Below are positions 1 through 8,240 of a stretch of DNA of 20,973 nt, piece after piece. Under the pieces are notes generated by a model. That model was not told the DNA's origin. It saw only the letters and a program-made list of their open reading frames with translations, and did not search any database. The stretch spans positions 1 to 20,973 of the forward strand of contig JADRCO010001245.1 in the NCBI GenBank assembly GCA_021464525.1, written 5' to 3'. The stretch comes from Rhizophagus sp. LPA8_4_AMF (lineage: Eukaryota > Glomeromycota > Glomeromycetes > Glomerales > Glomeraceae). A program made the position numbers and the translations under genes. Position 1 is the stretch's first letter, and each line of letters starts with the position of its first letter.

Positions 1-443
1 AATTATTGTATATCGATATTATCTGCGGATTGTGACAATTGTTATTTGATTATTTATTGGTTATTGATAATGTGATATGCGAAAATGAATGGCAATGATC
101 GATGGTCGATCATCTCCTGTATGTGATATAATCGCAAGTGAGACAAATCGGCCTATATGATAATTTCCTTTTTTATATCTAATATTACACAAATTTCCAA
201 AATCAGAAAGATCCATTTTTAGAAAATTATTTTTGTGGAATGGGTATTACCAAAAAAGGAAATGATTGGCATATCGTGATTGATATCACATGATCAGTTG
301 GTGTTATATATGTTATATAACCGTTATTTGCCCATCTCTATTCACACACTTACCCAATATCCCAAAGAATTTGGAAAACTAAAATCTACAAAAAAGAATT
401 AAAAAAATGTTAATATGTTTTTTCAAAGTAAATTCCAAAAGAA
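1..443. other. AT-rich non-coding left edge
   Basis: No open frame of interest on either strand. It holds a perfect 8-bp hairpin at 95-113 (ATGATCGA, 3-nt loop TGG, TCGATCAT). From about 330 it enters the first unit of a short tandem repeat that resumes on the far side of the inserted element at 1784. Confidence 0.5.
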
Positions 444-1791
444 CCCACCTCTAAAGCTCCGCATGAACCAAGCCAGCTTGCAAGCTAGCTTGAGCTTTTC
501 AAGCCAAATCGAGCTGAGCCACATTTAAAATGGCTTGATGGCTCGTAAGCTGGCTTAAAAAAAGCTTGAGCCAGTAATGGGCTTGGCTTAAAAAGCTCGA
601 ACAAGAATTTATTCAGCTCGAGCCAGCTCAAGCTGACTTGCAAGCCAATCAAGCTATTATACAAAAATGTTGCAAAACATTTTTGTATAATAATATATCT
701 AAAAAAAACGTTTTGCAACATTTTTTTTCAATACTTCAACAAAAAACGTTGTAAAACTGTGTTTTGTTTAATAATCTATTAAAAAAAATGTTTCGCAACG
801 TTTTTTCTGATACTTTAACAAAAAATGTTGTGAAACATTTTTTTGTATAATATCATATAAAAAAACGTTTCACATTTTTTTTGATCTTTAACAAAAGATG
901 ATGCGAAACCGTTTTTGTATAATATTATATTAAAAAAATGTTTCGCAATATTTTTTTTTGATACTTCAACAAAAAATGTTGTGAAACCGTTTTTTGTTTA
1001 ATAATATATTAAAAAAATGTTTTGCAACGTTTTTTTCAATGTTTTAACAAAAAATATTGCAAAACCATTTTTTGTTTAATAATATATCAAAAAAAAAACG
1101 TTTTGCAACATTTTTTTCCAATACTTTACCAAAAATGTTGCAAAACGTTTTTATATAATGTTATATTAAAAAAATGTTTCACAACGTTTTTTTCCAATAA
1201 TTTAACAAAAAATGTAGTGAAACGTTTTTTTGTATAATATATAAAAAAAATGTTTTGCAATGTTTTTTTTAATACTTTAACAAAAGACAATGTGATACCA
1301 TTTTTTATATAATATTATATTAAAAAAACGTTTTGCAACATTTTTTTCTGATACTTTAACAAAAAACGTTGTGAAACATTTTTTGTATAATGTTATATTA
1401 AAAAAAAATATTACGAAACATTTTTTTGGATAATATCATACTAAAAAAACGTTTTGCAACATTTTTTTTGATACTTTAACAAAAAATGTTGCGAAACCAT
1501 TTTTTGTTTAATAATATATCAAAAAAATGTTTCACAACATTTTTTTTGATATTTTAATAAAAATGTTATGAAACGTTTTTTGAAGATAAAGCTCGAGCCA
1601 GTTCAAGCCAGTTTGAGCCTAGCTTAGCTCGAGCCAGGATTTTTCAAGGCTCGGTTCAGCTCACTTTAGCTCGAGCTGAGATTTTTATGGCTCAGCTCAC
1701 TCCAGCTCGAGCCCAAATTTTTTTTTTTGAGCTGAGCTGAGCCAGACTGTGGCTTGGCTTAACTCGGCTCGTGCAGAGCTTTACCCACCTC
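444..1791. mobile_element. hAT-like non-autonomous TIR element with 8-bp target duplication
   Basis: The element spans 452-1783 and is bounded on both sides by the identical octamer CCCACCTC (444-451 and 1784-1791). Its ends are inverted: the first 21 bases begin TAAAGCTCCGCATGA and the reverse complement of the last 21 begins TAAAGCTCTGCACGA, matching at 17 of 21 positions with all four differences being transitions. Inside each end is a block of about 190 bp (460-650 and 1585-1780) packed with AGCTCGAGC, GAGCC and AGCTTG motifs, as in the subterminal repeats of hAT elements. The centre is a hairpin minisatellite. No transposase is encoded, so the element would need a helper in trans. An 8-bp duplication fits the hAT superfamily. 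The caveat is that the octamer also occurs at a host tandem-repeat boundary, so it could pre-date the insertion. Confidence 0.7.
655..1583. repeat. Array of ~12 hairpin-forming units of ~78 bp
   Basis: Units begin near 701, 781, 859, 932, 1011, 1089, 1168, 1243, 1322, 1400 (a 43-bp partial unit), 1443 and 1521, preceded by a half unit at 655-700. Each unit has an arm such as AAAAAACGTTTTGCAACAT, a loop such as GATACTTTAAC, the inverse arm ATGTTGCAAAACGTTTTT, and a linker TGTATAATATTATATT. Every unit is therefore its own inverted repeat with arms of roughly 22-25 bp. Units differ mostly where one has CG and another has TG or CA. The short frames running through the array are by-products of the repeat and are not genes. 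Confidence 0.85.
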
Positions 1792-2309
1792 CATACACTT
1801 ACCCAATATTCCAAAGAATTCAGAAAACTGAAATCTACAAAAAAGAATAAAAAGAAACGTTAGTACATTTCTTCAAAATATATTTCAAAAGAACTTACCC
1901 CACACATTTACTCAATATCCCAAAGAACCCAGGAAGCTGAAATTTACAAAAAAGAACAAAGAAAAACATTAGAAAAATAAATAAATGAAAAAAAATAAAA
2001 AAAATGAAATCTCCTCCCTCTAACTTACCTTTAAGCCAAAATCCAGTTTCAGGAAGATATTCTTTGGAAAAATGAAGTAAAAAGAACATAATTCTTATAT
2101 AATTTCTTTTAAAGGTGTTTTTGTTATATTTGTTGAATGTTGTAAACTAAGCGCACAACATATCCTTATCAAAGCCTTTCTTTCATTATTGAAATTTATC
2201 AAATATGAAAAAATTTTATTGAACAAGCAAGTTATTTAAGCCAAATTCTGAAGGGAACTACCAAAGACATTCTAAAAAATAAAAGAAAAATTCTTTTTTT
2301 AAAAAAAAA

Positions 2310-2465
2310 TACCAGATTTAATTAGATTATCTGATCAATTCAGTTATTAGTATAACATCTGATCAATCCAATATCATCCAACAGATCCATCTGGATCTAT
2401 TCATTCTTAATTCAGATCATCTGATCCAGTCAAAAAATAGATAACAGATTGAATGGATTTTACCA
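2310..2465. repeat. CTGATC-rich patch, possible repeat remnant
   Basis: The word ATCTGATC and its variants recur (near 2327, 2358, 2418), with the self-complementary cores AGATCCATCTGGATCT and CAGATCATCTGATC. Such clustered palindromic words resemble the inner part of a small TIR element. Clear terminal repeats and a target duplication were not found, so the class is left open. Confidence 0.3.
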
Positions 2466-2900
2466 AAACATACCTCTAAAGACAACCCTCCAGTCAACTA
2501 TCAGATACTTTTTGTACCTTTCTTTGTAAACAAATAGGGTAGAAAAGCAACTAATTCACTTTCCAAATCTATGTAAGTAATAATCTAACAAACTATCTCA
2601 AAAATGGTTACAAGGCATTTAATAGAATTGTAGCTAGGAAGTATCCAAACACATAAATAAGTATCATAAATATATCATTGTAGAGGGAATGTATGTCCAA
2701 TAAGATCCTAAAGTGAAATAATTTTTAGGAGGCATTAAAACCCCATTCATAACCATATAACCACTAAGGTAAATAAATGAGCACAAGCCACCCACAGTAA
2801 TCATGTGAAAAAGGATAGGCATCATTATAAAATAGTTAGGTAATATTATAAAATGGATAGGCAACATTATACCTATAACTAGGTCACATTCTAGTATAAG

Positions 2901-2930
2901 TAAGTAATTATCTTAAAAGATAATTACCTA
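2901..2930. repeat. 30-bp near-perfect palindrome
   Basis: TAAGTAATTATCTT is followed by a 2-nt centre and AAGATAATTACCTA: 14-bp arms with one mismatch. It lies in non-coding DNA and could be a fold-back element remnant. Confidence 0.6.
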
Positions 2931-4206
2931 CTGAAGGTAATATAAAATAAATAGTATGATATAATTGCATTCAGGGGTCCTGTTTCAAGTTGGCTTCTTT
3001 TGGGAGCATTACTAGCTGTTCTATTCCACACATCAGCAGCTTAAATAGAATAGCAAAAAAAAATAAGAATAATTAATTTTATTTGAATTTATAATTAATT
3101 AATTAATTAGTAAGTTTTAAAATATCATTCTAAAACTAAAAATTAAGTTTAAGATGGCAAATTTATTATATAATAATACTTGACTAATAAAGTATTTTTA
3201 AGATTTTTATATTTCAAAAAATAAATAAATAAATATATATATTAAACAACTACTTTATTCTTATTAATACCAAAAATATTTTAATCTTTATTAATTGCAA
3301 AAATATCTTTGAAAAACTTAATATTATTTCTGTTTCATTCCAATAAGGTTCAAAGTCAATTTAATTATTTGCTTGTATTATTAGGAACTTATAGGCAGAA
3401 ATTAAGTTTTGAAAAAGAGGGGGGGCCAATTATATTACAAGGGAATTAATAGTTTCTTAGTTATTTTTATTATATAAAATTAAAAATTGTAACGCATGAA
3501 TAGAAATATTAACAAAAAAAGGAAATACTTAATATCTTGCATGACCTTGTGTAACATTTAAAATAAAATAACAGTTAAAAATAGTTTTGTTATAATCTTA
3601 GATTCTTAGATATCTATTTTTAATTACTACGAATTAAAATTATACACGTGATATATATAAGAAGTCGAGATCTTTTTTGATTAAACATGATTTATATATT
3701 ATCTATTATACAAAAAAAAAAGAATGAAATTAAGCAAAATGAAAAAATTTTTTACCTATTACTTCATTAAATCAATATATTGAAATGCTTGGATTATATT
3801 TCCGATAATAAATTAGTCACCGATTAAATATTCCTTCGTTTGACGCAGAACCAACGAAATAAAATGGAAATATAACTTCTTCCTCAAAATAGTAAACTAT
3901 AGCTAAGTATGTTGCATACTAGCTTTGCATATAAACTTATTAACTATGGGATTATAAAAATGTTTGACAAAATCTTACAATCTAAAGAGTTGCTTTTGAT
4001 TTGAATTAATAACTCACTAGGATAAACGAATCAAAAAATCACAATGATTTTTTCGTGGTTTTGGAAAATGAGTTCGAAGATTATTCAACTGCCTTCTTGA
4101 ATAAACGTGGAAAGCTGCCATTTAGCGTACACCTGAATAGTAAGTGTTCGCACGAAACGAGATTGGGATGATTGCCTTCCAGGAAGAAAAATTTCGATCC
4201 TATTCA

Positions 4207-5367
4207 TCATGTTGGATATACCTTGTTATTTCTTTGTCCTCTTGACATTGTGCTATGTAAATATTCCCGCACTAATGTCGCTTGCTTCACAATTCTTTCA
4301 AGTGCCGACTCGCTCGCATGACAATCAAAGGCTAAATGAGGAAAAAAATGACATTAATTGTCGAAAATATCATCAGTTCATTAAATTAATTAACAATGAA
4401 CATAATTCATTAGGCAAACTTACAGAGAATGGCACTGTTAATTTCATCTGCCAACCTATCTCGATGTTCTTGAGCCAATAGTGACCCTACTGGTGAGTTT
4501 TCTGGATCTTCATATGCCATTAAAGCGCTCATAATTTTAAGTTCTGCATTAAACTTTTCTTCATTAGCCCCTTTCTTTTTAGGGAAACTTGTTAATACTG
4601 TTTGGGCAAATATCAACGCTTCAATTGGATTGCCAGCACGTACAGTTTCAATGAATTGTTGACAATGAAGTTTGAAACACATATCAATTGAACGTGCAGT
4701 AGTTCGATTGTCTTGTTCATCCGAGGACACAACGTGAGGAAACTTATCTCGACATAATGATAAGGCTTCAGTGATGCTTCCAGCTATTATGTAATGGCGG
4801 ATTTCTCCGTACAAAAAAAAAGAAAAAAAAAAATATCAAATAACCTAGGTTGCCAGCTCTTAGATCACAAAATGTAAATGATATGCGCGAAACTTAAATT
4901 ATACTCTTACTTTTTCTTGTTTCTAAACTTTTAAGTGCAAATTCGGCATTAAAGCGCTCTCCATATCCGTTACTACGTTTACTCTTCTTCAGTACTTCGA
5001 GAAGCATTTGAGAATTAGCTTCTTTACATATTAATTCACTGGTGGAATCAATATGCATACATTCCTCTTGAATTGAATCAGCCATTTCGCAATCCCCGTC
5101 TTCGTCTACTTCAATAATATCCATGGGTACGGGTGAACTGTTACCATTCTGTACGACACCATTGGTAGTACCATTGGTTGAACCGTTTTGAGCAGAACCA
5201 TTTAAAACATGTTCCATGCTAGGTTCACCTACATTCAAAGCATCTTTAAAAAATACTTTGGCAGTTTCACCATAACAATTATGTATAAGGTAATCTAATA
5301 CCAACTGACGAACAACCGTGTCGTCAGGCTCTTCATTGTTTTGGTAAACTTCTGGACAGGGTTCCAT
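4207..5367 (-). CDS. LisH-CTLH-CRA domain protein (RanBPM/GID-complex type)
   Basis: Three exons: 5367-4911, 4804-4424 and 4331-4207, joined through donors GTAAGAGT and GTAAGTTT and acceptors GGAG and TTTAG, giving 320 aa. The N-terminus has a LisH motif (residues about 16-48, VVRQLVLDYLIHNCYGETAK), then an Asn/Gly/Ser/Thr linker and an acidic patch. The CTLH domain follows (about 135-205, with KIRHYIIAGSITEAL) and a CRA region (about 205-310, with AYEDPENSPVG and INSAIL). The order and the DPxNxPVG and NSAIL words match the C-terminal half of RanBP9/RanBPM and Gid-type subunits of the CTLH/GID E3 ubiquitin ligase. The SPRY domain of RanBP9/Gid1 is absent, so this is a SPRY-less relative, probably a scaffold subunit. 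Which subunit it replaces is unclear. The last exon could be spliced further (donor GTATATCC at its end), giving a slightly different C-terminus. Start codon: first ATG of the frame, facing a short divergent promoter. Confidence 0.88.
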
Positions 5368-5601
5368 TATAATTGACTTATTAAAACTTTTAATTTGAAA
5401 AAACTAAAATCTTAAAGAAAATACAATTGGCGTGAACTTTAATGCGGATTAACTGATTTCGTTCGATTCGCATTATTATATTTTGTGATAGGAAAAGACC
5501 ACGTGTGATTTTGAAATGTGTGAAATTACAAAAAAATATATTACACAATCACGTGTTTATAGATTTTTAAGCAACTTCTCCAACTTTTTACTTATTGAAA
5601 A
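5368..5601. promoter_or_regulatory. Divergent promoter with two CACGTG boxes
   Basis: The 234 bp between the start codons of the LisH/CTLH gene (minus) and the XPA gene (plus) must serve both. Two CACGTGT elements lie at 5500-5506 and 5550-5556, in the same orientation and exactly 50 bp apart. CACGTG is the binding core of bHLH factors (Cbf1/USF type in fungi). A regulatory role is inferred from position and repetition. Confidence 0.5.
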
Positions 5602-6824
5602 ATGTCTGCTCAAGATCAAATTTCCACAAACACGAATCCCGAAAAACAAACTGGTGAAATTTATACTATTAGTTTAACCCCTGAACAGGTTAAGCGTATA
5701 GAAGAGAATCGACTTAAAGCTCAAGCGAAATTAGGGGAAAAACAGAAACGAGATCAGCAAAATAATTTAACTAGCACTGAACAAAAAGGAATTATTTCAA
5801 ATAATGGAAATATTAATGAAAAAAAAGGGTTACGTCCTATGAAAAAGTTCCAAAATTATGTGGAATATGATTTTTCAAAAATGAAAGATACTCGTGGAGG
5901 ATTTCTATCAGAACAAGATGAAAATCCTAAAAAGCGAAGATGGGAACCTCTTGAACCCGAATTTGAAGCTTTAGAGCCATGTAAAAATAATTTATTTAGG
6001 ACGATATATAATTTTTAATAATATCAACTAACATGTATAATTCTTTTATAGCCATGAGTATTGATCCAGCTGAAAATCAAAAATGCAAAGAATGTAATTC
6101 AGTAGAATTAGATAGCCTGTTTCGTAAGACTTTCAAAGTCAATGTATGTAAGAATTGTAAGGAAAAATATCCTGAAAAATATAGTTTAATAACCAAGTCC
6201 GAGGCGAAGGAGGTAACTCTTTCCGTAAAAATTACACTCTTTAACAAAATATCTCATGAATCAACTTACTAATTTTACTAAGAATTTAGGATTATTTATT
6301 AACAGATCGTATGGTTTATTTGAATTGATTTTAGAATTATATATATATTTTTTAAATGAAAATGTTTAATTTAATTTGTTTCTAATTTTAGCTGAATTGA
6401 GAGATGCAGAGATTTTACCACATTTATCTAAACCAAATCCACATAAAGCAACCTGGAATAATATGATGTTGTACCTTAGAGAACAGGTTGAAGAATACGC
6501 ATTCAAAAAATGGGGAGGCGAAGAAGGGTTAGACGAAGAATATGAAAAGAGGGTAAGTCTCAAAAAGAAGAAAAAGGACAAGAAATTCAAAACAAAACTT
6601 GCAGGTATATAAATTTTAATATGTAACATTTGATTCAGTAATAAAATAAATTAATAATAAATTTATTTTCTTTAGACCTTCGAAAACGTACTAGGACTGA
6701 AGTTTTAGTTGTACAAAAGAATCACAAGCATGAATTTGGAGAGACTGAAGAAGACCCAGAAACTGGAGTAACAACTCAAAGCTGCAAAATTTGTGGAATG
6801 CAAATTGAAGTTGATATTCTTTAA
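5602..6824 (+). CDS. rad14: XPA/Rad14 DNA damage-recognition protein
   Basis: Five exons: 5602-5980, 6052-6212, 6290-6308, 6392-6604 and 6676-6824, giving an open 306-aa frame. XPA/Rad14 binds damaged, kinked DNA and helps assemble the nucleotide-excision-repair incision complex in the nucleus. Visible evidence is the zinc finger C138-x2-C141-x17-C159-x2-C162, the family signature LITKSEAK and then DYLLTDPELRD, the downstream NPHKATWNNMMLYLREQVEE region, a lysine-rich helix, and a C-terminal CxxC (SCKICGM) in the TFIIH-binding tail position. Residues 1-125 are charged and disordered, as in homologues. Exon 3 is only 19 nt, and without it the conserved YLLTDPEL block cannot be read. CTAAC branch-point-like words are seen (intron 1). 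The gene is divergent from the LisH/CTLH gene and convergent with the phosducin-like gene 128 bp downstream. Confidence 0.95.
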
Positions 6825-6952
6825 AGACAATGAAATATTTGTACAAATTAATTTTCACCTCAAAACTCGTAGTAATGTAATACATATAATAATCATTTGG
6901 CTTAAAAAGGAACTAATTAACGGTAACAGAAACTCGTGGAATAAATAGAATA

Positions 6953-7934
6953 TTAATCTTCATCTGAAATTTCATCATCATCGCTTAAGGCAGCAATTGT
7001 AGGATTTTTAATTATTTTTTGTGTAGAAGAATCTTTGTCCACAGTCTTTTTATTAGATCCCTCAATAGCACCAACAGAAATTAGGTAATTTTCAAGAACT
7101 TAAATATCAAAATAATGTTAACTTAATTAATATCAACAAGAAATTTAGATTGAAATGAAAATAAAGAATACCTTGAAGTGTCATATTCATTCCGCCTAAT
7201 TGAGATAGGCCTACAAGTTGTTGTTGAAGATCATTATTACCATAAATTAACAGAGTGGGTAAATTTTTATCTGGGTAGTTTGGTATACAGTGATCTCCAA
7301 CTATTTTTACAAACTTTGTTGCTTTGTATTTTTCTGCGAGTGTTGTTAAATGTGCGTTCATTAATTTACATTCTGGGATCCTATAAAAATATATACATGT
7401 TACACTACTATTAATACATAAATCACATTTTACATATGTTTATACACACGGATCTTTGAATAAATGCACAATCACCCAGACTTCTTGACTTGCTTCTGTT
7501 ACTTCTTTTATAAAATCAGGCTTTGATATTTGAATTAGTTGTCCATATTTTTCTCGTGACGCTTCGGCTTTCATCTCAGCTATTCTTTTCTGTCTACAAA
7601 TAGTAAATAAATTAATCACTTATTTTTAAAGAAAAAAAAAAATAATTTCTTACCGGTACTCTTCTAATATTCGATCATCTTCTTCATCCTCTAACTCATC
7701 TAATTCATCTAATGTTTTATCTTCTAAATGCTTTTCTTGTTTTTCCCGAATATTTTTGTCCATTTCTTCAAATATTTCTTCTTCTGTGGGACCTTCTTTT
7801 GGAGGAAGGATACCACGAGCTCGAAGAATATCGTTCCTAAGATAACAAATGTTATATGTTTTATTCATTGCCGCATATAACAAATTCTACAAAAAAAAGT
7901 TTTACCATTCCGTATCTGCGTTTGGATCTTCCAT
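6953..7934 (-). CDS. plp2: Phosducin-like protein, PLP2/PDCL3 (VIAF) family
   Basis: Five exons: 7934-7906, 7836-7654, 7593-7450, 7380-7172 and 7098-6953, giving 236 aa, close to the usual size of about 240 for PDCL3/Plp2. Family words in order: [21 protein letters not shown] at the N-terminus, where the first 29-nt exon holds only [10 protein letters not shown]; an acidic helical segment; a thioredoxin-like fold from about residue 85 with VWVIVHLF, IPECKLMNAHL, and CIPNYPDKNLPTLLIYGNNDL; then GGMNMTL; and a very acidic tail (SDDDEISDED). These proteins work in the cytosol as co-factors of the CCT chaperonin in folding actin, tubulin and G-beta proteins; PDCL3 was also named for association with an IAP protein. 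The thioredoxin-like fold lacks the CxxC redox pair, as is normal for phosducins. Intron 3 has a weaker donor (GTGTGT), but only that junction keeps the frame. Confidence 0.94.
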
Positions 7935-8240
7935 GGTTTATAGAAGCAAAAGATTAAATTTTGATTAAATTTATATCAATTTGACGCGGTGATCATTATC
8001 CGTTTCCAGTATGGTGAAATTATTACGTAATACTCCAAGGATTTTCTTGCCGATCAATTTGGCCAGCCAATGGTCTTGGCCACGGCTTGTCCTCTAGAAG
8101 GTCATATAATGAAAAAAGTAACGCCTATTGTGAAACGTTCCCTTTGTTATAAATGTAACGTAATAAGGTTTAGTACATAAAATATTTTCTAACTAGATAC
8201 TTCCAAGAATTCTTGAATTTTTTTTTTAAAAAAAAAGAAA
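7935..8240. promoter_or_regulatory. Divergent upstream region with CCAAT box and TTGGCCA repeats
   Basis: 306 bp separate the start codons of the phosducin-like gene (minus) and the C2-kinase gene (plus). A CCAAT box lies at 8067-8071, between two direct TTGGCCA copies at 8059-8065 and 8076-8082. A poly-T/poly-A block (about 8218-8238) immediately precedes the plus-strand ATG. Function is inferred from position only. Confidence 0.35.

Larger units (their letters stand above)
330..1985. repeat. Tandem repeat (~113 bp unit) interrupted by an insertion
   Basis: Three imperfect units share the order ACTTACCCAATAT, then CCAAAGAA, then GAAAACTGAAATCTACAAAA, then TTCAAAA...AAAAGAA. Unit one is about 330-451, unit two 1784-1896 and unit three 1897-1985. 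Units one and two are separated by the 1.33-kb element at 452-1783, which lies exactly at a unit boundary. The third unit is more diverged and ends in A-rich DNA. No coding content is seen. Confidence 0.6.
1986..4206. other. Long AT-rich intergenic stretch without supported genes
   Basis: Both strands were read and only short frames without splice-compatible partners were found. A roughly 68-codon hydrophobic frame on the minus strand at 2664-2867 has no recognisable domain and overlaps short repeated words (ATTATAAAAT...TAGG), so it is not called. The stretch contains homopolymer runs, an AATT microsatellite near 3090-3110, the CTGATC-rich patch at 2310-2465 and the palindrome at 2901-2930. 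The last 190 bp before 4207 are less AT-rich and are probably 3' untranslated sequence of the LisH/CTLH gene. Confidence 0.5.

Noticed and set aside
485-721. 78-codon minus-strand frame in the AGCTC-rich subterminal block
   Set aside because: It spans the subterminal repeat and the first hairpin units; its composition follows the repeat words and no domain is seen.
1022-1237. 71-codon plus-strand frame through the hairpin array
   Set aside because: The frame exists only because repeat units lack stops in one phase; it consists of Phe/Lys/Asn runs from the repeat.
655-1583. CRISPR-like array
   Set aside because: Units are contiguous and self-complementary with no unique spacers, and the genome is eukaryotic.
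4209-4481. 90-codon plus-strand frame with a hydrophobic start
   Set aside because: It lies antisense to the last two exons and an intron of the LisH/CTLH gene, whose spliced frame is well supported.
6366-6629. 87-codon minus-strand frame
   Set aside because: Antisense shadow of XPA exon 4.
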